Shown here in pieces: positions 39,332 to 50,270 of a DNA stretch of 64,000 bases (position 1 is its first letter; each line of letters begins with the position of its first letter). The stretch is from Williamsia muralis (GTDB lineage: Bacteria > Actinomycetota > Actinomycetes > Mycobacteriales > Mycobacteriaceae). Under the pieces are notes generated by a model. The model did not search any database. It was not told where the DNA came from and worked only from the letters and a program-made list of their open reading frames with translations. Made by a program: the position numbers and the translations under genes. The stretch covers positions 992,001 through 1,056,000 of the forward strand of contig NZ_PEBD01000010.1 of assembly GCF_002735905.1 (NCBI RefSeq). The letters are read 5' to 3'.

Positions 39332-39817
39332 GTGCCGGAATCAACTCCTCCGATCAACGTTCGCCGGGCAGGCGCCATCGTGGCGCTCGAGGGCGCCGCC
39401 TTCATCGTCTATGCGATCGTCGCCGTTGTCCGCGGCCTGATGGGCCACGAAGAGGAAGCGATCAGTGGGTACGGCACCGCAGCGTGGTTCGCGATCCTCG
39501 GCGGCGGCATCTTCGCAGGCGGGCTCGCGCTGCTGATGGGCCGGCGATGGGGGAGGGCGATCGCGGTCATCGCGCAGGTCCTGCTGCTGCCGTTTGCCTT
39601 TGCGCTGATCACCGACAGTGACCTGCCGGTTCTGGGTACGCCGATCTTGATCGCTCTGGTGGCGGCGCTGGTGTTCCTCTTCAGTCCGTCCTCGATGACG
39701 TGGTTCGCTGCCGCGTACGCGATCGACGGCTCGGACGACGGCACGGAAGAGGCTGTGGCAGACAAAGAGTCGGCCCCACAACGCGCGCAGTCACGCAAGA
39801 AGAAGCGCCGCCGGTAG
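39332..39817 (+). CDS. Small integral membrane protein (Rv3217c-like)
   Basis: This 161-residue protein has four predicted transmembrane helices (about 13-35, 48-70, 75-95 and 100-120) and a charged C-terminal tail ending in K-K-K-R-R-R. No enzymatic motif is seen. GTG 39332 lies six bases after TAGGCT, a leaderless arrangement. Function unknown. Confidence 0.82.
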   Translation: MPESTPPINVRRAGAIVALEGAAFIVYAIVAVVRGLMGHEEEAISGYGTAAWFAILGGGIFAGGLALLMGRRWGRAIAVIAQVLLLPFAFALITDSDLPVLGTPILIALVAALVFLFSPSSMTWFAAAYAIDGSDDGTEEAVADKESAPQRAQSRKKKRRR

Positions 39818-39885
39818 CGGGCGCCGACGCTCGGTCCCTCCCATGGTCGATATCGGGGTGGCTGGCGGGACACGCCCGGGCCGGT

Positions 39886-40566
39886 TCACGTGACGGTTCG
39901 CACATGGGCCGGGCGACCCGCATCCACGTAGTCGGCGCTGCGATAGCCGGTGATCCCGAGCGACTGGATCTGATGGGTCTCGCCGTCGAAGCCGAGAACC
40001 GCCAGCGATGCGGGCAGCATCGCAAAATGAGCGCCGAATCTGACCGGTGCGCCGATCCACCGTGCGAGCAGCGACCGCGAGAAGTGTCCGTGGCCGATGA
40101 CCACCACCGATCGATCGCGTAAGTACTGCACGAGATCTGCGATCACACCGTCCATACGGTCACTCATCTGCTGCGGTGACTCACCATCGGGTCCGCCGCG
40201 ATTCCACACCGTCCAACCCGGGTCGGTCTCGCGGATCTCCGGTGTGGTGAGTCCTTCGTATCTGCCGTAGTCCCATTCGGCGAACTCCTCGCCCGTGCGG
40301 GTGATGGTCAATCCGGCCAGTTCGGCGGTGTGGCGGGCGCGCAGCCTCGGCGACGACAGCACCAACGGATCGGTCAGGAGCAGCTCATCGAGTGGCGCGC
40401 GCAGGCTCTCGGCCTGCTGTTCACCGAGCTCTGTCAGAGCTATATCGCTCGACCCGGTGTGCTTTCCCACCTTCGACCACTCCGTCTCACCGTGGCGGAT
40501 GAGGATGAGGCGATGGATTGCCGAAACTGCAGCGTTCTCTGCGGACAAATTGCTCGGTGGGCGCAT
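39886..40566 (-). CDS. Histidine phosphatase / phosphoglycerate-mutase-family protein
   Basis: This 226-residue protein has the nucleophile motif L-I-R-H-G-E-T near residue 24, the acidic region E-W-D-Y-G-R-Y-E-G, and the second catalytic histidine in V-I-G-H-G-H-F-S-R. The M. tuberculosis counterpart (Rv3214, annotated gpm2) was reported to be an acid phosphatase and not a mutase, so a phosphatase role is likelier. ATG 40566 gives a protein slightly longer than the mycobacterial one. It is divergent from the ParA-like gene. Confidence 0.9.
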   Translation of the reverse strand: MRPPSNLSAENAAVSAIHRLILIRHGETEWSKVGKHTGSSDIALTELGEQQAESLRAPLDELLLTDPLVLSSPRLRARHTAELAGLTITRTGEEFAEWDYGRYEGLTTPEIRETDPGWTVWNRGGPDGESPQQMSDRMDGVIADLVQYLRDRSVVVIGHGHFSRSLLARWIGAPVRFGAHFAMLPASLAVLGFDGETHQIQSLGITGYRSADYVDAGRPAHVRTVT

Positions 40567-40717
40567 AGGGTCAAGGGAACACAGGCTGCGACGGCACCGC
40601 AAGCCATCTTCTGTTCCTGACCGGCGGACAGAACATGTAATTGTAGGCGCTGTCGGAGACAGAGCAGGGCGAAGCTCGATCAGCTCTTCCAAATGCATGG
40701 CCGGAGGGAGTCAAGCA

Positions 40718-41509
40718 ATGAGCAAGGTACTTGCCGTGGCGAATCAAAAGGGTGGCGTCGCCAAGACGACAACTGTGATCTCGCTGGGGGCGGCGTTGGC
40801 GGGGATGGATGTGTCGGTCTTGGTCGTGGACCTCGATCCTCAAGGCAGCCTTACGTTTTCGTTGGGTCACGACCCTGACAAGTTGCCCGTCTCGGTGCAC
40901 GACGTGCTGCTCGGTGAAGCAGAGATCGCCGACGTACTGCTCGACACCGAAGACAAGATGACGCTGCTGCCGGCGACCATCGACCTCGCCGGCGCCGAGG
41001 CCCTGTTGCTGATGCGGCCGGGGCGCGAGTACGCGCTCAAACGGGTGCTGGCAAAGGTGGCCGACGACTACGATGTGATCATCATCGACTGCCCGCCTTC
41101 CCTCGGTGTGCTCACCTTGAACGGACTCACCGCGGCGGACGAGGTGATCGTGCCCCTGCAGTGCGAGACGCTTGCGCATCGGGGTGTCGGTCAGCTACTG
41201 CGCACGGTCACCGAGATCCAGCAGATAACGAACCCTGATCTGGCGCTGCTCGGCGCGTTGCCGACCCTGTACGACGCCCGCACCACCCACAGTCGCGACG
41301 TGCTCGCCGACGTCTCCGACCGGTACGACCTCCCCGTGCTGGCTCCCGCGATCCCACGCACGGTCCGCTTTGCCGAGGCGTCCGCGACCGGTGTCAGCGT
41401 GCTCGGGGGTCGCAAGAACAAGGGGTCGGAGGCCTACCGGGAGCTCGCGGAGAACCTGTGGAAGCACTGGCAGGTGGGAGCCGACCTGGTGACGATCGAC
41501 GCGGAGTGA
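40718..41509 (+). CDS. ParA/Soj-family ATPase
   Basis: This 263-residue ATPase has the deviant Walker A motif K-G-G-V-A-K-T-T, the Walker A' D-L-D-P-Q-G and Walker B I-I-I-D-C-P-P. It corresponds to the orphan Soj-like protein Rv3213c, which has no adjacent ParB gene. A cellular role in segregation or positioning is inferred from family only. ATG 40718 follows GGAGGGAG by seven bases. Its stop is 12 bases from that of the convergent next gene. Confidence 0.93.
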   Translation: MSKVLAVANQKGGVAKTTTVISLGAALAGMDVSVLVVDLDPQGSLTFSLGHDPDKLPVSVHDVLLGEAEIADVLLDTEDKMTLLPATIDLAGAEALLLMRPGREYALKRVLAKVADDYDVIIIDCPPSLGVLTLNGLTAADEVIVPLQCETLAHRGVGQLLRTVTEIQQITNPDLALLGALPTLYDARTTHSRDVLADVSDRYDLPVLAPAIPRTVRFAEASATGVSVLGGRKNKGSEAYRELAENLWKHWQVGADLVTIDAE

Positions 41510-41521
41510 TCTCCACTCGGC

Positions 41522-42751
41522 CTAAGTCGCGGAGGGCTTGAGTACCGAGACCGTCGATCCCCATTGCTGGACGACGTTGTCGCCGATCAGTCCGAGTGTG
41601 ACGATGCCGCCGCCGTAGCCGCTGCGCTGCACCGGGATCGACCGTATCGGCCTGCCGTCCACGATGTTGTGTTCGCTGATGCCCGACGCACTGGGCAGCA
41701 GCAGAGAACCTGCCATCACCACGCCGGGCCCCAGTGTCGCGGGTACCTGGAATCGGGCTTGCAACGTGCTCGCGTCCAGGACCACCGTGGCCTCGCCGGT
41801 CCAGAAGGTGATGAGCCCGCCGCTACTGACCGGCGTGCTCTCGACACCCACCGCACGCCCCAGCAGGGTGGTGCGGCCCCGCAGGGTGCCGTCGAGTGCG
41901 TAGGTCTCGAGCATGGGGCTCGGGGACGAGACGTAGACGGCCACGCCGTTCGCGCCGACCGCCACCACGCGGGGCGGTGAACCGAGATCAGCGGTGATCA
42001 ACGTCGACCCCTGCTCGTCCAGCTTCTCGTCTTTGTCCAGCGTCGCACCGAGAACCGTCAATCGGTACCCGGGCTCGATCCCGCACCGCTCGACGACTGC
42101 CACTCGGCCCGAACCGATTGCGCTGGAGAGCAACTCGCAGCCGGACCGGGGTTGTGCGCCTGGGTTCACGGGTGCGTCCACGCGACCGTATTCGATGGTG
42201 CGAACCAGATCGCTACGCCACGTCTCCAACCGGGTGTCGCCCTGTGCCAAGAAGTAGTCCTTCTCGATGCTGAAGTCGAGTGTGCTGTCGGCGTCACTAC
42301 TGCGGGACGCCGCGCGCTCACCGGTCGCGGAATAGAGAGCCGTCACCTCGCTGCAGCCGCGGGCATTGCGATAGACCGCGATGACGTAGTCGCGTCCCGA
42401 GCCGGGCCAGCCGGCGACGCCGCACAGCGGCAGGTCGCGTCGATACGACCAGAGTTCACGGCCCGTCGACGGGTCGTGTCCGATGACGGTCCCGCGGTCG
42501 CCGGTGACCACCACCGGGCCGATCACCACGGGAGCCGTGGTCGCGTTGCTGGCAGCGCGCCAGGCCTCGGTGAGACCTGACGGCACCGACGATGCCGAGG
42601 TGGGCGGAGGTGCTGAGTTCTGAGCGGGATCCGAGCTGGTGCCGCGCACGGCGCTGGTGGACCAGATGGCAACGCCTGCAACGACGATCACGACAACGAT
42701 GACCGCGGCCACCGCGAGATCGACCCGTGTCCGCCGCTCAGGCTTTGGCAC
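41522..42751 (-). CDS. Membrane-anchored beta-propeller-like protein (Rv3212-like)
   Basis: This 409-residue protein has an N-terminal transmembrane helix (about 10-33) and a Ser/Pro-rich linker. The extracytoplasmic domain is of PQQ-like beta-propeller type (repeated G-x-V-x-x-x-D-x-x-T-G-x-x-L-W-S-Y). It starts at GTG 42751, six bases after the rhlE stop, so it is co-transcribed with rhlE as in M. tuberculosis. Function unknown. Confidence 0.85.
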   Translation of the reverse strand: MPKPERRTRVDLAVAAVIVVVIVVAGVAIWSTSAVRGTSSDPAQNSAPPPTSASSVPSGLTEAWRAASNATTAPVVIGPVVVTGDRGTVIGHDPSTGRELWSYRRDLPLCGVAGWPGSGRDYVIAVYRNARGCSEVTALYSATGERAASRSSDADSTLDFSIEKDYFLAQGDTRLETWRSDLVRTIEYGRVDAPVNPGAQPRSGCELLSSAIGSGRVAVVERCGIEPGYRLTVLGATLDKDEKLDEQGSTLITADLGSPPRVVAVGANGVAVYVSSPSPMLETYALDGTLRGRTTLLGRAVGVESTPVSSGGLITFWTGEATVVLDASTLQARFQVPATLGPGVVMAGSLLLPSASGISEHNIVDGRPIRSIPVQRSGYGGGIVTLGLIGDNVVQQWGSTVSVLKPSAT

Positions 42752-42757
42752 CGTCAG

Positions 42758-44533
42758 TTACTCCGAGGTGCTGCTCACGGTCTCGCCGTTACCTTCGGCG
42801 CCGCCCGAGGTCTGCCCGCCACGGCGACGCCGACGACGCCGCGGACGGTCGCCGCCGCCCTCGGTGCCCGGTCCGGAAGTCTCCGACGGTGCGGTCGAGG
42901 CGGTCGAGGCGGTGCTCGCGGACTCGGTGGTGGTGGTGGTCGCGCCGGCGCCTTCGCCCGGTGTGCCGCCGCGGGTGCGGCGACGCTGACGAGACGGGCG
43001 TTGGCCTCCCTCGCGCTGGCCGGACTCGCGGCCTGCCGATTCTCGGCTTCCGGATTCGCGGCGACCCGACCCCGAGGAACGTCCACCCGAGCGGGGTTCA
43101 CGTTCCTTGCGGTCTTCGCGCGCCGCGCCGCCCGATCCGATCCGGCCGTTGGCTGTCTCCGGGATGTTGAGGTCGGAGCGCAGATGCGGTGAGCTGGAAT
43201 AGGTTTCGGCGGGCTCGTCCTTGGCCAGGTCGAGCGCCTTGCTGATCATCTCCCAGCGGTGCAGCTCGTCCCAGTCGACCAGCGTCACGGCGATACCGGT
43301 CCGTCCGGCGCGCCCCGTGCGCCCGATGCGGTGCACGTAGGTCTTCTCGTCGTCGGGGCACTGGTAGTTGATGACGTGGGTGACGTCGTCGATGTCGATT
43401 CCTCGGGCGGCGACATCGGTGGCCACCAGTACGTTGATGCGCCCCTCGCGGAAGGCAGTCAGGGCCTTCTCGCGCGCGACCTGTCCGAGGTCTCCGTGAA
43501 CGGCACCGACGGCGAACCCGCGCTCGGCGAGGTCGTCGGCGACCTTCTGGGCTGTGCGCTTGGTCCGGGTGAAAACCATTGTGGCGCCGCGACCCTCGGC
43601 CTGAAGGATGCGGGCGACGAGCTCGGCTTTGTCGAGGGCGTGCGCGCGGTACACGTACTGGGTGGTGCGCTCGTGGATCGCCGAATCGTTGGCATGCTCG
43701 GCGCGGATGTGCGTCGGCTTGGTCAAGAATGTGCGGGCCAGGGTCACGATCGGTCCGGGCATCGTGGCCGAGAAGAGCATGGTCTGACGGGCATCCGGCA
43801 GCGAACTCATGATTCGTTCGATGTCGGGGAGGAATCCCAGGTCGAGCATCTCGTCGGCCTCGTCGAGAACCAAAACCTGCACCTTGCCCAGGATCAAGTG
43901 GCCCTGGCGGGCGAGGTCGAGCAGACGCCCGGGAGTGCCCACCACGACGTCGATGCCGATCTTGAGCTCGCTGATCTGGTGCTCGAACGGCCGGCCGCCG
44001 AAGATCGAGAGCAGGCGGATGGGCCGGTTCTGCCCATCCGCGGTGTCGACGTGCAGGCCCTTGGCCGCGACCTCGAGGTCGTCGGTCACCTGGATGCACA
44101 GCTCGCGCGTGGGCACGATGATCAGCGCGCGGGGAGTGCCGTCGAGCTTGCGGATGCCGGGCTCGCCGGCGTCCGCGGTGGCCTGCGACACCCGCTGCAA
44201 CAGGGGGACGCCGAAGCCGAGGGTCTTGCCCATGCCGGTCCGTGCCTGGCCGATGAGGTCGTCGCCAGCCATGGCCAGGGGAAGCGTGAGCTCCTGGATC
44301 GCGAAGGTGTTCGTGATGCCATCGGCGGCGAGGGCGTCGACGATCTCCTGCCGGACGCCGAGCTCGGCGAAGGTGGGGGAGACGTGGTCCTCGGCGACGA
44401 TGACGTGCTCTTCGGCCTCGACGACGTCGTCCAGGGAGACTGCAGTCTCGGTGTTCGTATCTGAGGTGTGATTGTCGGTGTTCAGTTGATTGCCTTCCGC
44501 AAAGTGCTGTCCCGCGCGCACTGTAAGAATCAA
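42758..44533 (-). CDS. rhlE: DEAD-box RNA helicase RhlE
   Basis: This 591-residue RNA helicase has motifs A-I-Q-E, G-Q-A-R-T-G-M-G-K-T, P-T-R-E-L, T-P-G-R, D-E-A-D, S-A-T, V-A-T-D-V-A-A-R-G-I and H-R-I-G-R-T-G-R-A-G. The last 150 residues are disordered, with R-E-S-G/R-E-G-G repeats, Thr/Ser runs and clusters of arginine. RhlE is associated with the mycobacterial RNA degradosome. The exact start is uncertain: TTG 44533 is the outermost, while GTG 44521 or a CTG at 44482 behind GGAAGG are alternatives. Confidence 0.93.
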   Translation of the reverse strand: MILTVRAGQHFAEGNQLNTDNHTSDTNTETAVSLDDVVEAEEHVIVAEDHVSPTFAELGVRQEIVDALAADGITNTFAIQELTLPLAMAGDDLIGQARTGMGKTLGFGVPLLQRVSQATADAGEPGIRKLDGTPRALIIVPTRELCIQVTDDLEVAAKGLHVDTADGQNRPIRLLSIFGGRPFEHQISELKIGIDVVVGTPGRLLDLARQGHLILGKVQVLVLDEADEMLDLGFLPDIERIMSSLPDARQTMLFSATMPGPIVTLARTFLTKPTHIRAEHANDSAIHERTTQYVYRAHALDKAELVARILQAEGRGATMVFTRTKRTAQKVADDLAERGFAVGAVHGDLGQVAREKALTAFREGRINVLVATDVAARGIDIDDVTHVINYQCPDDEKTYVHRIGRTGRAGRTGIAVTLVDWDELHRWEMISKALDLAKDEPAETYSSSPHLRSDLNIPETANGRIGSGGAAREDRKEREPRSGGRSSGSGRRESGSRESAGRESGQREGGQRPSRQRRRTRGGTPGEGAGATTTTTESASTASTASTAPSETSGPGTEGGGDRPRRRRRRRGGQTSGGAEGNGETVSSTSE

Positions 44534-44796
44534 CCAACAGGTCAGCTCTGGATCCTCGATCTGCCGAGGACTCGCATGACCGGTATCGGGCGAATCGGGC
44601 CGATTTCGTTCAATCGGGCTGCCGTCGGTGCGCGCACAATGTCCGTGTGAGCCAGCTAAGGCGCTTGGCTTACCCCTCGCAGTGTACGTGTCCTCGGCAT
44701 ATTGCCAACATCGAGTCGCGAGCTGCCGGGTATCGGTGCAGCCTGTCCGTGTGCTGAGTCGCCGAACACGGTGAGCTGCTGACTACACTGGAGACC
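44534..44796. other. Divergent intergenic region between rhlE and the ferritin-like gene
   Basis: About 260 bases. The only clear element is TACACT at 44784-44789, the likely -10 of the rightward gene. The rhlE side could hold a long 5' leader, common for cold-inducible helicases, but no specific motif was recognised. Confidence 0.4.
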
Positions 44797-45492
44797 ATGT
44801 CGTCTGGTTCACAAACCGAACCGCCGGTGTCGGATGTCGCCACCTCGGTTCCCTTCGATCACCCTGGAATCACCGAACTCTTCGGGGTTCTGGCGTGCGG
44901 TGAACTGGCCGCGTTCTATCGCCTCACCTCCGAGGCCGTGATGGCTCCGGGAATCCGGGGACGCGTGGCGATGGCCAGCATGGCCGCCGCGGAGATGGCC
45001 CACTTCGAGATCCTGCAGGACGAACTGCGCGCGCGCCGGGTGGACGTGTACGACGCGATCGAGAAGTACGAGGCGGTACTCGAGCGCTACCACGCGTCAA
45101 CCGTGCCGAGCAGTTGGCAGGAGTCGCTAGTCAAGGCCTACGTCGGCGATGGTCTGGCCGCGGATTTCTATCTCGAGATCGCCGGCACCCTGCCGCCGGA
45201 GGCCGAGGCCGTGGTCCGCAAGGTGATGTCGGAGACTGGGCACTCGGACTTCGCCGCCACCGCCGTCCGTGACGCGGTCGCCGCAGACCCCGACCTGAAA
45301 TCGCCGCTCACCCTCTGGGGACGCCGGCTGCTCGGGGAGGCGATCACCCAGACGCAGTACGTGCTCGCCGGCCAGGAGGAACTGACCGAGCTGCTGTTCT
45401 CGGTCCAGTCCGATCTGAACCGGATCGTGACGTTCTTCGATTCCATCCAGGAGCGGCACGCTCGCCGGATGGCCGACATGGGCCTGGGCTGA
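44797..45492 (+). CDS. Ferritin-like di-iron fold protein (Rv3210c-like)
   Basis: This 231-residue helical protein has the four-helix-bundle di-iron pattern: E in A-C-G-E-L-A-A-F-Y, E-M-A-H-F-E (about 66-71), E in Y-L-E-I-A, and E-T-G-H-S-D-F. It resembles the MiaE-like ferritin superfamily, but the substrate is unknown. ATG 44797 lies seven bases after TACACT, a leaderless arrangement. The next gene (DUF3107) is 123 bases downstream. Confidence 0.85.
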   Translation: MSSGSQTEPPVSDVATSVPFDHPGITELFGVLACGELAAFYRLTSEAVMAPGIRGRVAMASMAAAEMAHFEILQDELRARRVDVYDAIEKYEAVLERYHASTVPSSWQESLVKAYVGDGLAADFYLEIAGTLPPEAEAVVRKVMSETGHSDFAATAVRDAVAADPDLKSPLTLWGRRLLGEAITQTQYVLAGQEELTELLFSVQSDLNRIVTFFDSIQERHARRMADMGLG

Positions 45493-45615
45493 CCCGCCGC
45501 CTCCGGGCTGGCGTCGTCGACACTCGTGAGTGCGACTAGCCTTGGAACGAGAGTCGGGACCTGTTCACCGAGCTCGACCTGTGAGATCCAATCGTGAAGA
45601 CCTGTGGAGGATTCT

Positions 45616-45849
45616 GTGGCCGTTGATGTGAAGATCGGGATCACCGACAGTGCACGCGAGATCGTGGTGCACACCGATCAGAGCAGTGATGACGCCCATG
45701 CCGCGGTGGAGTCCGCGCTGGCCGGCGGCGATCAGCTGCTTCGCCTGCAGGATGACAAGGGCGCACGTTTCCTGATCCCGGTCACCAAGATCGCCTACGT
45801 CGAGGTCGGCATCTCCGATGCACGCAAGGTCGGTTTCGGCGCCATCTGA
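45616..45849 (+). CDS. DUF3107 family protein (TB9.4-like)
   Basis: This 77-residue protein has the pattern V-K-I-G-I-T-D-S-A-R-E-I, a central L-R-L-Q-D-D-K-G-A-R-F-L-I-P, and the closing K-I-A-Y-V-E-V-G. It matches the small Rv3208A (TB9.4) protein. GTG 45616 has GGAGG five bases upstream. Function unknown. Confidence 0.9.
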   Translation: MAVDVKIGITDSAREIVVHTDQSSDDAHAAVESALAGGDQLLRLQDDKGARFLIPVTKIAYVEVGISDARKVGFGAI

Positions 45850-45869
45850 CGCTCGGTAGAGGGGCCGGG

Positions 45870-47811
<1,942 letters not shown>

Positions 47812-47931
47812 GCTCGGCCACCGCACAGGCCGGGGCCGCCGGAATCTTCCCGGACAAAAGCTCGTTGCACCTACGTGGGGTGGCCGGACCGACGACCATC
47901 ACCGTCACGCGCACTTCGTGAGGAGCCCGAG

Positions 47932-49107
47932 ATGTCAACGTTGCCGCCACTGGTCGAACCCGCTGCCGAGCTGACCCGCGACGAGGTCGCCAGATACAGC
48001 AGGCACCTGATCATCCCCGACCTCGGTGTCGACGGGCAGAAACGTCTGAAAAACGCTAAGGTGCTGGTGATCGGCGCGGGCGGACTCGGTTCCCCGGCGT
48101 TGCTCTACCTCGCGGCCGCGGGGGTCGGAACGATCGGCATCGTCGAGTTCGACGAGGTGGACGAATCGAATCTGCAGCGCCAGGTGATCCACGGGCAGTC
48201 CGATGTCGGCCGGCCGAAAGCCGATTCCGCGCGCGACTCCATCCTCGAGATCAATCCACTCGTCACGGTGAACACCCACAAGGTACGACTGGACAACGAC
48301 AACGCGATCGAACTGTTCAGTGCCTACGACCTGATCGTGGACGGTACCGACAACTTCGCGACGCGCTACCTGGTCAACGATGCGGCTGTCCTCGCCGGTA
48401 AACCCTATGTGTGGGGTTCGATCTACCGGTTCGAGGGCCAGGCCTCGGTGTTCTGGGAAGATGCGCCGGGCGGCCTCGGTCTCAACTACCGCGATCTCTA
48501 CCCCGAGGCCCCGCCGCCTGGGATGGTTCCGTCGTGCGCCGAGGGTGGCGTGCTCGGAATCCTGTGCGCATCGATCGGGTCGATCATGGGAACCGAGGCC
48601 ATCAAGCTCATCACCGGTATCGGCGAGACGCTGCTCGGCCGGCTGATGGTGTACGACGCGCTGGACATGCGGTACCGCACCATCAAGCTCCGGAAGGATC
48701 CGGAGGCGCCGAAGATCACCGAACTGATCGACTACGACGCGTTCTGCGGTGTCGTCTCGGATGAGGGTGTCTCGGCTGCGGCCGACTCGACGCTGACCGC
48801 CGTCGAACTCAAGCAACGGCTGGACTCCGGTGAGAAGATCGCCCTGATCGACGTGCGTGAGCCGGTGGAGTGGGACATCGTCCGGATCGACGGCGCCACC
48901 CTGATCCCCAAGGGTGACATCGAGTCGGGCGAGGGGCTGGCGCAGCTCCCACAGGACCGGCCGGCGGTGCTCTATTGCAAGACCGGGATCCGGTCTGCGG
49001 AGGCGCTGGCCGCGGTCAAGAAGGCCGGTTTCTCGGACGCCACCCATCTGCAGGGCGGGATCACCGCGTGGGCCAAGCAGGTCGATCCGGCGTTGCCGGT
49101 CTACTGA
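47932..49107 (+). CDS. moeZ: Adenylyltransferase/sulfurtransferase MoeZ
   Basis: This 391-residue two-domain enzyme has an E1-like adenylyltransferase domain (about 15-265; nucleotide loop G-A-G-G-L-G-S, D-G-T-D-N-F) and a C-terminal rhodanese domain (about 285-391) with active-site C349 in C-K-T-G-I-R-S. It activates and sulfurates the C-terminus of ubiquitin-like sulfur carriers for molybdopterin, cysteine or thiamine synthesis. The paired C-x-x-C zinc motifs of MoeB are missing, as in MoeZ-type proteins. ATG 47932 follows AGGAG by six bases. Confidence 0.95.
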   Translation: MSTLPPLVEPAAELTRDEVARYSRHLIIPDLGVDGQKRLKNAKVLVIGAGGLGSPALLYLAAAGVGTIGIVEFDEVDESNLQRQVIHGQSDVGRPKADSARDSILEINPLVTVNTHKVRLDNDNAIELFSAYDLIVDGTDNFATRYLVNDAAVLAGKPYVWGSIYRFEGQASVFWEDAPGGLGLNYRDLYPEAPPPGMVPSCAEGGVLGILCASIGSIMGTEAIKLITGIGETLLGRLMVYDALDMRYRTIKLRKDPEAPKITELIDYDAFCGVVSDEGVSAAADSTLTAVELKQRLDSGEKIALIDVREPVEWDIVRIDGATLIPKGDIESGEGLAQLPQDRPAVLYCKTGIRSAEALAAVKKAGFSDATHLQGGITAWAKQVDPALPVY

Positions 49108-49201
49108 CGTATCTGCCACCTGCGGCAGGTAGGGGCGCTGGTGCGACGACACCTGCGCTGCCTGCTCTGAATCTCGCGGTCACGCCGGTAACGTTTGTCG
49201 G

Positions 49202-50068
49202 GTGACCTCTGACTTGACCTCCGTCGAGCCTCCGGAGCATGTGCTGCAGACCTTCGGGCTGACGCAACATCCCGTGGTGGCTCTCGGTGACGGCTGGGAA
49301 GGTGGTTGGCGGATCGGCGAGACAGTGTTGTCGCTGGTTCCCGACCACGCTCGGGCTGCTTGGTCGGCCAAGGTCAGAGAAACCCTGTACGTGGAAGGCG
49401 TCCGCATCGCGCGCCCTGTGCGATCGTCCGACGGCCGGTATGTGGTGTCGGGCTGGCGAGCGGACACGTACATCGCCGGAACTCCGGAACCCCGTTACGA
49501 CGAGGTCGTCTCGCTGGCCGACCGGCTGCACGAGGTGACCGTCGAGCTCGAGCGCCCGAGATTCCTGATGCAGCCTCCCGCGCCGCCGTACAACGACGTC
49601 GACGTGTTCACCGCCGCCGACCGCGCGGCCTGGGACGATGTGCCGTTGCGTTCGGCAAAGGCCGCGGGCATGGGTGACCCCACGTCACCCGACGGGGTCA
49701 CCAGTCTGGAGATCCTGCACACCCTCGCAAAGCTGCGCACCAAGGTGTCGTCGCCGTCCCAGCTGGTCCACGGTGACCTGTTCGGCACGGTTCTGTTCGC
49801 CGGCGCCGCGGCCCCCGGGATCACGGACATCACGCCGTATTGGCGACCCGCAGCGTGGGCGGCCGCCGTCGTGGTGGTCGATGCGCTCGCCTGGGGCGGC
49901 GCAGACGATGGTCTCGTGGACCGCTGGGAAGACCTTCCCGAGTGGCCGCAGATGATGTTGCGGGCCGTGATGTTCCGTCTTGCGGTGCACGCGTTACATC
50001 CGCGATCCACCGCTGGAGCCCTTCCCGGCCTGCAGCGCGTAGCCGACATGGTGCGCTTTCTCGTCTGA
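49202..50068 (+). CDS. TIGR02569-family protein (Rv3205c-like)
   Basis: This 288-residue protein of an actinobacterial family has a kinase/aminoglycoside-phosphotransferase-like fold. The catalytic-loop-like segment L-V-H-G-D-L-F-G-T-V-L-F is present, but the asparagine usually found after the aspartate is replaced. GTG 49202 lies seven bases after TAACGT, a leaderless arrangement. Enzymatic activity is unproven. Confidence 0.85.
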   Translation: MTSDLTSVEPPEHVLQTFGLTQHPVVALGDGWEGGWRIGETVLSLVPDHARAAWSAKVRETLYVEGVRIARPVRSSDGRYVVSGWRADTYIAGTPEPRYDEVVSLADRLHEVTVELERPRFLMQPPAPPYNDVDVFTAADRAAWDDVPLRSAKAAGMGDPTSPDGVTSLEILHTLAKLRTKVSSPSQLVHGDLFGTVLFAGAAAPGITDITPYWRPAAWAAAVVVVDALAWGGADDGLVDRWEDLPEWPQMMLRAVMFRLAVHALHPRSTAGALPGLQRVADMVRFLV

Positions 50069-50225
50069 CCGCACCCTCTGAGCTGCGGATATTCAGTTCG
50101 TCCCGGCAGTTGGCGGGTTTTTGCGTTCCCGCCTTCTCACGTTCGGTGGCGAACCGGAGTGAGAACACTGTGATAGTTCGGTCACTGAATGCAAAATTGC
50201 GGCAACACCCGTTTCCTACGGTTCT

Positions 50226-50266
50226 CCTCAGGCACCCGCCAATTCGCGCCGGACCCCTGAGGAGGG
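50226..50266 (+). promoter_or_regulatory. narK leader with hairpin covering the ribosome site
   Basis: CCTCAGG (50226-50232) can pair with CCTGAGG (50256-50262), whose 3' end is the start of the Shine-Dalgarno GAGGAGGG (50259-50266) four bases before GTG 50271. Opening of the hairpin could control narK translation. No clear GlnR box was found in the 200 bases upstream. Confidence 0.4.
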
Positions 50267-50270
50267 CCTA

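Noticed and set aside
50069-50225. GlnR or NnaR operator in the narK promoter
   Set aside because: No GTnAC-N6-GAAAC type pair was found; GTCAC and GTTTC occur but at wrong spacing.
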